Source of the DNA: AR12 sp036265915
Lineage (GTDB): Bacteria > Methylomirabilota > Methylomirabilia > Rokubacteriales > CSP1-6
Reading direction: 5' to 3'
Length of the DNA: 64,000 nt
NCBI GenBank assembly: GCA_036265915.1
Contig: DATAOC010000121.1
Location: forward strand, 3,078-67,077
Position 1 is the first letter of the stretch, and each line of letters begins with the position of its first letter. The translations under genes and the position numbers were made by a program. Of this stretch, positions 42,741-51,511 are shown piece by piece. The notes beneath the pieces are model-generated. The model saw nothing but the letters and a program-made list of their open reading frames with translations, was not told where the DNA came from and searched no databases.

Positions 42741-44696
42741 CTAGGCGAGCAGCGGCAGTCGCATGCGGACGGTCCGGGTGCCATCCTCCGCGCGCGTCAT
42801 CGTTGCGGTCCCGCCGTGCAGCTCGACGAGACGGCGCACGATCGCGAGCCGCATGCCGGCCAGGAGTCCTCCGGACGCCGGGCCGGTGCTGACGGACAGC
42901 ACGGCGAATCCCGCGTCGCGCGCCAGCCCGACGCGAACTCGCCCATCGGTCGGCGCCACGCGCAGCGCGCCCTCGAGAAGGCGCTGGCAGACCTGGCGCA
43001 AGCGGCGCTCGTCCCCGCTGACGCGCACGTGGTTCAAATCGTTGGCGCCGTCGTGCAGCTCGATCCCGACGTTCTTGGCGCGCGCTTCCGCGGTCACCGC
43101 GCGCGCCGCGGCCTGCACGACCTCGACGAGGGACAGCGGTGCGCGGGCGAGCTCGAGCGCGCCGCTCACGAGGCGGGCCGACAGCCGCAGCAGCTCGCGC
43201 GTCTCGCGGCGGCGCCGGCGCTCGTCGACCGCGACCGCGGCGCGGCGCGCCAGCTCGCTCGCGAGCCTGACGTCGTCGTCCTCGAAGCGCCGCTGGCCGT
43301 GGGCGCGGACCAGCGTCATCGCACCCAGCACGCGCCGCCGCGCGACGAGTGGGACGCACACGTACCCGCCGACACCGAGCTGCGCGAGCACCGCGCGCTC
43401 GTCCGATCCGCCCCGCGTCTCGAGCTCGCCGACCGCCGCGCCGGCGGGACACCACTGCGCACTGCGCTCGCGCAGCGCGCGCGCCAGCGCCCCGCTCGCC
43501 GCAGGCGCCGATGCCAGCGTGCCGAGCAGCGGTGCCGCGGCCCGCTCGGCGTCGGCATCGCGATGGGCGAGGGTGACACGCCGGTAGCCGCCGTCGCGCT
43601 CGCGCAGGTCGACGACGCACCAGTCGGCCACGAGCGGCACCGCCAGCCGGGCGACGGCGTCGAGCGCCGAGGCCGGCGTGCGCGCGTTGAACAGTGCGGT
43701 GGTGGCGTCGGCCAGGAACGCGGTCCGCTGCCTGATCCGCTGCGCGTGGTCGTGCAGGCGCGCGTTGCGGATGGCGGTGCCGACGCGATCGCCCACGAGT
43801 TGCAGCAGCCGCGCTTCCTCGGCGGTGAATGCGCGCTGTCCCCGTCGGGCGGCGTGGACGATGCCGACGAAATCGCCGTCCGCGGACAGCCAGACGCGCA
43901 CCTGCGACCGCACCCGTGAGTCGCGCAGCGCCGGGATGTCCAGCTCGGTGGCGGGATCGTCGACGACCAGCGGCTCACCGCCGGCCGCGATGCGTCCGGT
44001 CAGGTCGCCGTTGATCGGCACCCGCAGGGCGACGGTGAGGTCGGGCTCGAGGCCGATGGCGCCGGCCACGGCCAGATGGGCGCCGTCGTCCGTCGGCAGC
44101 AGGATCACCGTGGTGTCCGCCTCGACGACGTCGCGGATGCGCTCGAGGATCGTCTTGACGAGCTCGTCGAGACTGCGGTGGGTGAGCGCGGCCTCGGTGA
44201 TCGACCACAGGCGCTGCACCATGCCGACCGCGGCCTCCACCTCGGCTCGGGCCATCTGCTCGCGCAGCAGCAGCTCGTCGCGCTCCTGCTCGAGTCGCTT
44301 CTGCTCGGTGACGTCGACCATGAGCCCGCGCAGCCGACCGGACTCCGTGCGATGCACGCGGTCGCGCAGCCAGACGATGCGCCCATCGGCGGCCGTCGCG
44401 CGGAACTCGTGATCGACCACACCCGCCCCGCGCGCGGCGTCCGCGTAGGCGGCGTGCGCGCGCTCGCGATCGCGCGCGTCGATCAGCGTCGAGGAGAAAT
44501 CCCGGGCGGCCAGCCAGCGCTCGATGGGATGGCCCAGCAGCTCTTCGGCGCGACGGCTGACGAAGGTGAAGCGCTGCGTCGCCGGCTCGAGCTCCCATAC
44601 GATGCCGTCGACGTCGTGAACGAGGTCCCGGAAGCGGCGCTCTGCCAATTCGCTGGTGCCCGACGCGCGAGGAAGCGTGAACCGGAACGCGCTCAT
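42741..44696 (-). CDS. PAS-GAF-GAF sensor protein with degenerate histidine-kinase ATPase domain
   Basis: The ATG at 44696 gives 651 residues. A PAS domain (about 17-135, WELEPATQRFTFVSRRAEEL to GLMVDVTEQKRL) is followed by two GAF domains (about 165-320 and 350-510; the first ends in EARLLQLVGDRVGTAIRNAR). The C-terminal about 140 residues align in outline with a histidine kinase but lack the HELRxP phospho-acceptor box. The N-box Asn is replaced in LLEGALRVAP, and the G1 DxGxG is replaced by STGPASGG. It is cytoplasmic, with no membrane span. Probably a non-catalytic sensor or a kinase-derived regulator. Confidence 0.75.
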   Translation of the reverse strand: MSAFRFTLPRASGTSELAERRFRDLVHDVDGIVWELEPATQRFTFVSRRAEELLGHPIERWLAARDFSSTLIDARDRERAHAAYADAARGAGVVDHEFRATAADGRIVWLRDRVHRTESGRLRGLMVDVTEQKRLEQERDELLLREQMARAEVEAAVGMVQRLWSITEAALTHRSLDELVKTILERIRDVVEADTTVILLPTDDGAHLAVAGAIGLEPDLTVALRVPINGDLTGRIAAGGEPLVVDDPATELDIPALRDSRVRSQVRVWLSADGDFVGIVHAARRGQRAFTAEEARLLQLVGDRVGTAIRNARLHDHAQRIRQRTAFLADATTALFNARTPASALDAVARLAVPLVADWCVVDLRERDGGYRRVTLAHRDADAERAAAPLLGTLASAPAASGALARALRERSAQWCPAGAAVGELETRGGSDERAVLAQLGVGGYVCVPLVARRRVLGAMTLVRAHGQRRFEDDDVRLASELARRAAVAVDERRRRRETRELLRLSARLVSGALELARAPLSLVEVVQAAARAVTAEARAKNVGIELHDGANDLNHVRVSGDERRLRQVCQRLLEGALRVAPTDGRVRVGLARDAGFAVLSVSTGPASGGLLAGMRLAIVRRLVELHGGTATMTRAEDGTRTVRMRLPLLA

Positions 44697-44712
44697 TGTC
44701 GAGTGCGAACGT

Positions 44713-44728
44713 GGCAAGGCACGTGCCA
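44713..44728 (-). promoter_or_regulatory. Sigma-54-like -24/-12 element or inverted-repeat operator before the sensor gene
   Basis: On the minus strand TGGCACG-TGCC-TTGC reads as a near-perfect sigma-54 element (GG-N10-GC). It also contains the palindrome GGCACGTGCC, so it could be an operator. It sits only about 18 bases before the sensor ATG at 44696, which would leave a leader of a few bases; this weakens the promoter reading. Confidence 0.35.
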
Positions 44729-44751
44729 CACGCGCAGTTGTAAAAAGCGCT

Positions 44752-45648
44752 TTAACCGTCGGTGTATGCGAAGCCCATCGTGCGCGCATGGTAGTGCAGC
44801 CCGCCGTCCTGGACGATCAGAAACAGCGCGAGCTCGTCGCCGTCGTTGTGGTGCGAGTGCGACGCGCCGGGCGGCGTGATCATCGTGGCGAACCGTTGCC
44901 ACTCCATGCGTCGCCCGTCCACGCGGGAGTGGCACCGCGCGCCCTGGACGATGAGCGTGACGGCCACGGCGTTGTGACGGTGCGGGCGCTGTCCTTCTCC
45001 GGGCAGCAGCGAGTTCATCGCCAGCGTGAGCGACGGCAGACACGTACGCTCGCGCTCCAGCGCGGTTTGGCTCAGCGTGACGGCCTTCCCCGTCGCCGTC
45101 TGCTCCGCGGGCAGCCGGTGGATGCGCTCGAGCTCGCGACGGATGTCAGCCGCGGGATAGTGGACGGCGACGACGCTGGCGGTGCCCGGTGCGGGGGGCC
45201 GCGCTCGCTCGAACGCGAGCGCCGGCTCGTTGGTCACCACCCAGAGCGCGCAGTCCTCGCCCCCTGCGGCGTGCACCGCGTCGATGCCGCCGGGCAGGCA
45301 GAAGGCGTCGCCGGCGGCCCAGCCGAACGCATCGCTGCCTTGCGTCGTCTCGCCCCGGCCGGCGATGACGTAGTAGATCTCGCCGCTTGCGGCGAAGCGT
45401 GTGGCCAGCGTCTCGCCGGCCCGGATTCGCGCGTAGCGCGCCAGGAGCAGCGGCGTGGTCGCGGCGAAGTCGACGCCGAGGTCGGTCTTGAGGTCCAGGG
45501 GAATCAGGCCGGTCGGTGCGGTCGCGTCCAGGGCGGCATCGCGCTCGGCGGTGAACGTCCGCGCCGGCACGGGCGACCGCTTGATGTTGAAGCCGTCGGC
45601 CGACGAATAGTACAGCGCGCGACGCATGTCAGGGCGCTCCGGTGCCAT
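44752..45648 (-). CDS. Bicupin domain protein (dioxygenase-like)
   Basis: I chose ATG 45648 because GGAGG lies about five bases upstream; a GTG at 45699 would add 17 residues. The 298 residues hold two cupin halves. The second has intact metal-binding His residues in GEGQRPHRHNAVAVTLIVQG and PPGASHSHHNDGDELALFL. The first half (ATRFAASGEIYYVIAGRG, GDAFCLPGG) keeps fewer His. The arrangement resembles gentisate or related ring-cleaving dioxygenases, but function is not proven. It is about 70 bases downstream of the zinc dehydrogenase gene. Confidence 0.65.
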   Translation of the reverse strand: MAPERPDMRRALYYSSADGFNIKRSPVPARTFTAERDAALDATAPTGLIPLDLKTDLGVDFAATTPLLLARYARIRAGETLATRFAASGEIYYVIAGRGETTQGSDAFGWAAGDAFCLPGGIDAVHAAGGEDCALWVVTNEPALAFERARPPAPGTASVVAVHYPAADIRRELERIHRLPAEQTATGKAVTLSQTALERERTCLPSLTLAMNSLLPGEGQRPHRHNAVAVTLIVQGARCHSRVDGRRMEWQRFATMITPPGASHSHHNDGDELALFLIVQDGGLHYHARTMGFAYTDG

Positions 45649-45720
45649 CGCGGCCTCCGCCTGTGAACCGAATGGGTGCACATGGGAACTCGCTTGCACG
45701 CTGGCGTCGCATCGTCCGCG

Positions 45721-46836
45721 TCACGGGACGAGCGCGGCGCGGCTGATCGACGTCGTCTCGCGGTTGTGCCACTCGGACTCGGTGAAGGCCTTGTTGATCT
45801 GCTCGAGCGGGTACTTGTGCGAGATCAGCCGCTCGAACGGAAACCGCTCACGATTCCGGACGAGGAAGTCGAGGGCGCGGGGAATCACCCACGCGTCGTA
45901 CATGATCACGCCGACGATCTTCTTGGCGCCCCAGACCAGCTGCGCCGGCTCGAAGTCGAGCTTCGCGCCGCGGGAGATGGTGCCGATCTCGAGATAGGTC
46001 CCACCGGGCCGCAGCATGTCGATGCCTTCCGGGATCACCTCGGGGAAGCCGACGAAGTCGCAGGCCACGTCGGCGCCCATGCCGCCCGTCCACTTGCGGA
46101 CCAGCGCGACGCGGTCCTTCCGCTCGGTGATCTCCTTGACGTTGATCACGTGGTCGGCGCCGAATGCGCGCGCCAGCTCGAGCCGCCCCGGCAGCTGGTC
46201 GACCACGATGACGGTGGCCGCGCCCATGTCCTTGGCCACCGCCGCCGCCTGCACGCCGAGACCGCCGGCGCCCTGGATGACCACGCTGCCACCGAACTCC
46301 AGCTTGACCTCGTGCAAGCCGAAGATGACCTGCGACAGCGCGCAGTTCACCGGGGACACGAGCTCGTCCGCCAGCGCGTCGGGGACGCCGAAGATGGCCC
46401 CGCCCGGCCGCAGATAGTAGTACTCCGCGAACGCGCCGTTGAAGTGCGGGAACTCCGAGGGGCCGCGCGGCCGCTCGATCTTCGCCGGGCAGGCCGCCGG
46501 CTGCTTGTTCAGGCAGACGTAGCACCGGCCGCACGGGTAGAAATAGGTGTACGCGACACGATCGCCCTCGCGCAGCGGCCGGCCGAGCGAGTCGGTCTTG
46601 ACGTTCTTGCCGAGCTTGGCCACGCGTCCCATCATCTCGTGGCCGAAGATCCAGCCGTCCTCCGGTAGCCGCAGCGGCGCGTCCCCCCGCCAGAAGTGCA
46701 GATCGGAGCCGCACACGTTGGCGAGCGACACCTTGATGAGCACCGCGTCCGGCTCGATCTCCGGCAGCTTGACGTCTCGGATCTCGAACGGCTTGCCCGG
46801 TCCGAAGAACACCGCGGCCTTGCCCGTGCTGGCCAT
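45721..46836 (-). CDS. Zinc-dependent medium-chain alcohol dehydrogenase
   Basis: The ATG at 46836, preceded by AAGGAG, gives 371 residues. The catalytic zinc site is seen in LANVCGSDLHFW and WIFGHEMMGRV. The structural zinc Cys group is CGRCYVCLNKQPAACP, and the NAD(P) fingerprint is VVIQGAGGLGVQAAAVAKDM. This is the threonine/sorbitol dehydrogenase-type MDR family. The substrate is not evident. Position just downstream of lysC suggests read-through from the aspartate-family operon. Confidence 0.85.
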   Translation of the reverse strand: MASTGKAAVFFGPGKPFEIRDVKLPEIEPDAVLIKVSLANVCGSDLHFWRGDAPLRLPEDGWIFGHEMMGRVAKLGKNVKTDSLGRPLREGDRVAYTYFYPCGRCYVCLNKQPAACPAKIERPRGPSEFPHFNGAFAEYYYLRPGGAIFGVPDALADELVSPVNCALSQVIFGLHEVKLEFGGSVVIQGAGGLGVQAAAVAKDMGAATVIVVDQLPGRLELARAFGADHVINVKEITERKDRVALVRKWTGGMGADVACDFVGFPEVIPEGIDMLRPGGTYLEIGTISRGAKLDFEPAQLVWGAKKIVGVIMYDAWVIPRALDFLVRNRERFPFERLISHKYPLEQINKAFTESEWHNRETTSISRAALVP

Positions 46837-46850
46837 GAACGCTGCTCCTT

Positions 46851-48065
46851 CTACCGCTGGCGGCCGAGGCCGAACGCGTCGTGCAGCGCCCGGACGGCCA
46901 GCTCCGCGTACTTGTCCTCGATCACGCACGAGACCGCGATCTCGGACGTGGAGATCATCTGGATGTTGATGCCTTCCTTGGAGAGAGCGGTGAACATCTG
47001 CGCGGCGACGCCGGAGTGGCTCCGCATGCCGACGCCGACGATCGACACCTTGGCCACGCGCTCGTCGTGCGAGATGCCCTCGGCGCCGACCTGCCGGGCG
47101 ATCTCCTCGAGCGCGGCCTGCGCGCGCGGGTGGTCGCCGCGAGGCAGCGTGAACGAGATGTCGGTGAAGCCGTCACGGCTGATGTTCTGCACGATCATGT
47201 CCACGACGACGTTCCGCGCGGCCACGGCGCCGAAGACCTGCGCCGCGATGCCCGGCCGGTCGGGGACCCGGAGCAGCGAGATCTTGGCCTGGCTGCGATC
47301 GTGGGTGATCCCGGTGACGACGGCCTCTTCCATCACGCTCTCCTCTTTCGTGACCAGCGTGCCGGGATCCGGCTTGAACGTCGAGCGGACGTGCACGGTG
47401 ACGCCGTACTTCTTGGCAAACTCGACCGAGCGCGCCTGCAAGACTTTGGCGCCGAGGCTCGCCATCTCCAGCATCTCGTCGTACGCCACGCGCGGCAGCT
47501 TGCGGGCGTCGGGCACGATGTTGGGATCGGCCGTGTAGACGCCGTCGACGTCGGTGTAGATCTCGCACACGTCGGCCTTCAACGCCGCCGCCAGCGCCAC
47601 CGCCGTGAGGTCGGAGCCGCCGCGGCCGAGCGTGGTGATCTCGTCGGCATCCGAGAGTCCCTGGAACCCCGCCACCACCACCACCTCGCCGGCCTCGAGC
47701 GCGGCGTGCGCGCGCTCGGCGTTGATCTGCCGGATGCGGGCCTTGGTGTGGCCGCGATCGGTCCGCAGGCCGACCTGTGGCCCGGTGAGCGAGCGTGCCT
47801 TCAGCCCGCGCGCATGCAGGGCCATCGCGAGCAGCGCGATGGTCACCTGCTCGCCGGTGGCGAGCAGCATGTCCATCTCGCGCGGCTCCGGCGTGGGCGA
47901 GATCTGCCCGGCGAGCGACAGCAGGCCGTCGGTGGTCTTGCCCATCGCGGAGACGACCACGACGACCCGGTGCTCGGCGGCGCTCTCGCCCACGCGTCGC
48001 GCCACGTTCTTGATCTTCTCCGGATCGGCCACCGACGAGCCGCCGTATTTCTGGACGATCAGCAT
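46851..48065 (-). CDS. lysC: Aspartate kinase
   Basis: A 404-residue monofunctional aspartokinase, first step of the lysine/threonine/methionine family. It opens with IVQKYGGSSVADPEKIKNVA; VVAGFQGLSDADEITTLGRG and YTDVDGVYTADPNI are the substrate and ATP sites. Two ACT modules occupy about residues 260-400 (SLLRVPDRPGIAAQVFGAVA and VGVGMRSHSGVAAQMFTALS), so allosteric control by lysine and/or threonine is likely. It is transcribed with thrC and hom. Confidence 0.96.
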   Translation of the reverse strand: MLIVQKYGGSSVADPEKIKNVARRVGESAAEHRVVVVVSAMGKTTDGLLSLAGQISPTPEPREMDMLLATGEQVTIALLAMALHARGLKARSLTGPQVGLRTDRGHTKARIRQINAERAHAALEAGEVVVVAGFQGLSDADEITTLGRGGSDLTAVALAAALKADVCEIYTDVDGVYTADPNIVPDARKLPRVAYDEMLEMASLGAKVLQARSVEFAKKYGVTVHVRSTFKPDPGTLVTKEESVMEEAVVTGITHDRSQAKISLLRVPDRPGIAAQVFGAVAARNVVVDMIVQNISRDGFTDISFTLPRGDHPRAQAALEEIARQVGAEGISHDERVAKVSIVGVGMRSHSGVAAQMFTALSKEGINIQMISTSEIAVSCVIEDKYAELAVRALHDAFGLGRQR

Positions 48066-48113
48066 GGCCTTCGCAATCTACCCGAGCGGCGCGCGCCGTC
48101 GCAAGCCACGCGC

Positions 48114-49115
48114 TCAGGTCGCCGGCGTGGGCGCGCGGCGAGCCTCGCCGAGGCTGACCTGCGCGCGCACGAGATAGAGCCAGCCGAGGAGCGTGATCGG
48201 CACGACCGCGCTCGCGTGATAGATGATGGCGTAGGCGACGGCAACCGATGGCGCCACGCCGAAGATCTCGAGCGCCAGCTTCGCCGCGAAGTGCCAGACG
48301 CCGAGATACCCGGGCGCCGACGGCACGCTGATGCCGAGGCCGACGAACGCGAGCACGACCCAGCCGGCCACGAACGGCAGGTCGAGATGCACCGCGCGCA
48401 GCATCGTCCACGCCGCCGAGGCCGGCAGCAGCCAGACGAGCAGGGTCCAGGCGGCCACCCGCAGCGCGTTGGCCGGCGTCCGGATGCCGTCGAGGCCGCG
48501 CAGCGCGGTGTCGAGCATGGCGAGTGCGATGCGCTCGGCGCTCGGCCACCGGCCGGTGAGCCGCGCGACGAGCCGCCGGCCTTTCTCCGGCGCACGCACG
48601 ACGACGACGAGCACGGCGACACCGACCACATCGATCGCCAGCAGGACGGCGGCGCCCCACTGCACGCCGGCGGGCACGGGGATGGTGAACAGCAACGCGG
48701 CGAGCACGAGGACGAGGGCCAGGCTGTCGAGCACGCGCTCGACGAGGACGGTGGCCGCCACCAGCCAGAACGCCTGACTCGGCGTCAGCGGCTCGACCTC
48801 GCGCAGCCGGCGCGCGGCGGCGTAGATCCGAACGACCTCGCCCGCGCGGAGCGGCAGCACGTTGTTCGCCATGTAGCCGATCATGGTGGCGGACACGATG
48901 CCGGGCGGCTCGGGGCCGGGCGGGAAGAGCCATCGCCAGCGGAACGCGCGCGCGTAGAGGCCGGCGAGGCCGAGCACGACGCTCGTGAGCGCCCATCCCC
49001 AGTGCGTGTGCGCCAGCTGCGCGCCGAGCTCGTGGACGTCGACGCTGCGAAGCAGGACCGCGAACAGCACCGCGCTGATCGCGATCCCGAGGACGACGCG
49101 CAGCTGCCGGCTCAG
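48114..49115 (-). CDS. Flippase-like membrane protein (UPF0104/LPG synthase TM family), probable CTG start
   Basis: The 333 residues contain about seven to eight membrane spans, with MIGYMANNVLPLRAGEVVRI and SVPSAPGYLGVWHFAAKL, the hallmark of UPF0104/AglD-like and LPG-synthase membrane domains. No ATG, GTG or TTG lies near the N-terminus except GTG 49070, which would cut off the first span. CTG 49115 gives LSRQLRVVLGIAISAVLFAV and a four-base CTGA overlap with the thrC stop, matching the junction style here. Lipid or glycan flipping is inferred from the family. Confidence 0.75.
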   Translation of the reverse strand: MSRQLRVVLGIAISAVLFAVLLRSVDVHELGAQLAHTHWGWALTSVVLGLAGLYARAFRWRWLFPPGPEPPGIVSATMIGYMANNVLPLRAGEVVRIYAAARRLREVEPLTPSQAFWLVAATVLVERVLDSLALVLVLAALLFTIPVPAGVQWGAAVLLAIDVVGVAVLVVVVRAPEKGRRLVARLTGRWPSAERIALAMLDTALRGLDGIRTPANALRVAAWTLLVWLLPASAAWTMLRAVHLDLPFVAGWVVLAFVGLGISVPSAPGYLGVWHFAAKLALEIFGVAPSVAVAYAIIYHASAVVPITLLGWLYLVRAQVSLGEARRAPTPAT

Positions 49116-50173
49116 AGGCCCAGCTGCGCCAGGACCGCGTCGATCGAGGCGGGAACGGTGGTCGGCCGGGTGGCCGACTCCAGTGCCGTGTCCGGGTCCT
49201 TCAGACCGTGGCCGGTGAGCGTGAGCACGAGCGTGGATCCTGGCTCGAAGCGGCCCGCCTTCACCATCTTCACCAGGCCGGCCACGGTCGCGGCGGACGC
49301 CGGCTCCATGAAGATGCCTTCCTCGCGCGCCAGCAGCCGGTACGCGCGCAGGATCTCCTCGTCGGTCACGACCTCGATCCAGCCACGGCTGTCCTGCATC
49401 GCTTCGAGCGCGAGCCCCCACGACGCAGGGTTGCCTATCTTGATCGCGGTGGCCACCGTGCGCGGCTCCTCGATCACGCGGTTCTCGTAGATCGGCGCGG
49501 CACCGGCGGCCTGGAAGCCCACCATGCGCGGGAGATCCTTGATCTTGCCGTCGCGATGATACTCGCGGTAGCCGCGCCAGTACGCCGAGATGTTGCCGGC
49601 GTTGCCGACCGGGATCAGATGGTAGTCGGGCGCGCGACCGAGCTGGTCGACGACCTCGAAGGCGGCGGTCTTCTGTCCCTCCAGCCGGAAGGGATTGACG
49701 GAGTTCACGAGGGTGACGGGATGCGTCTCCGCGATCTGCCGCACGATGGACAGCGCCTGATCGAAGTTGCCGTCGACGGTGAGGACTTTCGCCCCGTGGA
49801 TGGCCGCCTGGGAGAGCTTGCCGAGCGCGATGGCGCCGCGTGGCACCATCACGAACGCGCGCAGCCCCGCGCGCGCGGCGAACGCGGCCGCCGAGGCCGA
49901 CGTGTTGCCGGTCGAGGCGCAGATGACGGCGCGCGACCCGGCTTCGACGGCCTTGGACATCGCCATCGTCATCCCCCGGTCCTTGAACGAGCCGGTGGGA
50001 TTGAAGCCCTCGCACTTGAGATAGATGGCGAGGCTCGGATCCGTCGCCTCCGCCAGCCGGGGAGCGGGCACGAGCGGCGTGTTGCCCTCGTGCAGCGTCA
50101 CCACCGGCGTCCGCTCGGTCACCGGCAGGTATTTGCGATACGTCTCGATCACGCCCGGCCACGCCGCGGGCAT
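49112..50173 (-). CDS. thrC: Threonine synthase
   Basis: A 353-residue PLP enzyme converting O-phosphohomoserine to threonine. ATG 50173 shares its last base with the hom stop. Seen are VVTLHEGNTPLVPAPRL, the PLP Lys in GFNPTGSFKDRGMTMAMSK, ICASTGNTSASAAAFAARAG and LIPVGNAGNISAYWRGY for the phosphate cup. This is the short, Bacillus/archaeal-type threonine synthase. Neighbouring hom and lysC complete the threonine branch apart from asd and thrB. Confidence 0.95.
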   Translation of the reverse strand: MPAAWPGVIETYRKYLPVTERTPVVTLHEGNTPLVPAPRLAEATDPSLAIYLKCEGFNPTGSFKDRGMTMAMSKAVEAGSRAVICASTGNTSASAAAFAARAGLRAFVMVPRGAIALGKLSQAAIHGAKVLTVDGNFDQALSIVRQIAETHPVTLVNSVNPFRLEGQKTAAFEVVDQLGRAPDYHLIPVGNAGNISAYWRGYREYHRDGKIKDLPRMVGFQAAGAAPIYENRVIEEPRTVATAIKIGNPASWGLALEAMQDSRGWIEVVTDEEILRAYRLLAREEGIFMEPASAATVAGLVKMVKAGRFEPGSTLVLTLTGHGLKDPDTALESATRPTTVPASIDAVLAQLGL

Positions 50174-51489
50174 CAGCTCGGGCCTCCCTCGACGCGGATC
50201 ATCGTGGTGGGCATGGCGACGTCGGTCATCCTGTCGATGGCGGCCAGCGCGACGCGCATGTTCTTCTCTCGCGCCTCGTGGGTCATCATGACGACCGGCA
50301 CCGCCTCGCGCGTGCCGCGGCCCTTCTGGATGACGTTGGCGATCGAGATGTCGTTGTCGCCGAGGACGCCGGCGACGCGCGACAGGACGCCGGGCTTGTC
50401 GTGCACCATGACGCGCAGGTAATAGCAGCAGCGCACGGCGTCCATGGGACGCAGCGGCAGCGCGATCGGACCCACGGACGGCAGCTCGAGCGCCAGTGCG
50501 GGAATGCCGTGCGCGATGTTGCGCGCGATCTCCAGCACGTCGGACCATACCGCGGACGCCGTCGGCATCTGGCCGGCGCCGCGCCCGTAGAACATCAGAT
50601 CGCCGACGGCGTCGCCGGTGATGAACACGGCGTTGAACACGCCGGCCACCGCGGCCAGCGGCGAGGCGGCCGGGATCATCGTCGGGTGCACGCGGACCTC
50701 GACCCCGCCGTCGACCGCCTTCGCGATGGCGAGGAGCTTGATGCGATACCCGAGCTCGCGCGCGTAGGCGATGTCCGCCGAGGTCACCCGCGTGATGCCC
50801 TCGGTGTGGATGTCTTTCAGGTCCACGAACGTCCGGAATGCCAGGGAGACGAGGATCTGCAGCTTGTGCGCCGAGTCCATGCCCTCGATGTCGAGCGTCG
50901 GGTCGGCCTCCGCGTAGCCGTGCGCTTGCGCCTCCTTCAGCACCACGGAGAAGTCGAGATTCTCGTCCGTCATCTTCGAGAGGATGTAATTGCAGGTGCC
51001 GTTGACGATACCGGCCAGGCCGAGGATGCGGTTGGCCGGCAGTCCTTCCTTCACCGCGCGGATCAGCGGAATTCCGCCCGCCACCGCGGCTTCGAAGGCC
51101 AGGGTGACGCCGCGGCGGCGAGCCTCCTCGTAGAGCTCGGCGCCGTGGTGCGCGAGCAGCGCCTTGTTCGCGGTCACGACGTGCTTGCCGGCCGCGAGCG
51201 CGCGGAGAATGAAGGTCCGGGCCGGCTCCAGTCCACCGACGAGCTCGATCACGACGTGGACGTCCGGGCTTGCCAGCACGCGCGCCGCATCACCGGTCAG
51301 CGGCAGCGCTGCGAGGTCGAGACCCTCGCGAGGCCGGGCCAGGTCCGTGTCGGCGATGGCGGCGAGCGTCAGCTTGCAGCCCGCGCGCTCCTCCAGCGAG
51401 GCCCGCTGCGCGTGCAAGATCTTGACGACGCCAGCGCCGACGGTGCCGAGGCCGAGGAGACCGATGCGAACCTCGCCGACCGCGCTCAT
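50173..51489 (-). CDS. hom: Homoserine dehydrogenase
   Basis: A 438-residue homoserine dehydrogenase. The NAD(P) motif is IGLLGLGTVGAGVVKIL, the catalytic core has GIVNGTCNYILSKMTDENLD and EADPTLDIEGMDSAHKLQIL, and a C-terminal ACT domain with RVMVHDKPGVLSRVAGVLG provides feedback control. It reduces aspartate semialdehyde to homoserine. It lies 22 bases after alaC and is coupled to thrC by a one-base TGATG overlap. Confidence 0.96.
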   Translation of the reverse strand: MSAVGEVRIGLLGLGTVGAGVVKILHAQRASLEERAGCKLTLAAIADTDLARPREGLDLAALPLTGDAARVLASPDVHVVIELVGGLEPARTFILRALAAGKHVVTANKALLAHHGAELYEEARRRGVTLAFEAAVAGGIPLIRAVKEGLPANRILGLAGIVNGTCNYILSKMTDENLDFSVVLKEAQAHGYAEADPTLDIEGMDSAHKLQILVSLAFRTFVDLKDIHTEGITRVTSADIAYARELGYRIKLLAIAKAVDGGVEVRVHPTMIPAASPLAAVAGVFNAVFITGDAVGDLMFYGRGAGQMPTASAVWSDVLEIARNIAHGIPALALELPSVGPIALPLRPMDAVRCCYYLRVMVHDKPGVLSRVAGVLGDNDISIANVIQKGRGTREAVPVVMMTHEAREKNMRVALAAIDRMTDVAMPTTMIRVEGGPS

Positions 51490-51511
51490 GAGAGCAATCC
51501 GCGCCGGCGGC

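Noticed and set aside
42244..43620. In-frame upstream extension of comEC
   Set aside because: It runs through the sensor and comEA genes on the same strand in another frame, and its translation is Arg/Ala-rich without motifs; GTG 42243 gives a normal ComEC N-terminus.
44752..44765. AAAGCGCTTT palindrome with following T run near the cupin gene end
   Set aside because: The palindrome has no loop and the T run is short; it does not qualify as an intrinsic terminator.
46881..49490. 869-codon open frame on the plus strand
   Set aside because: It is antisense to lysC, the flippase-like gene and thrC, and reads as Arg/Asp/His-rich noise.
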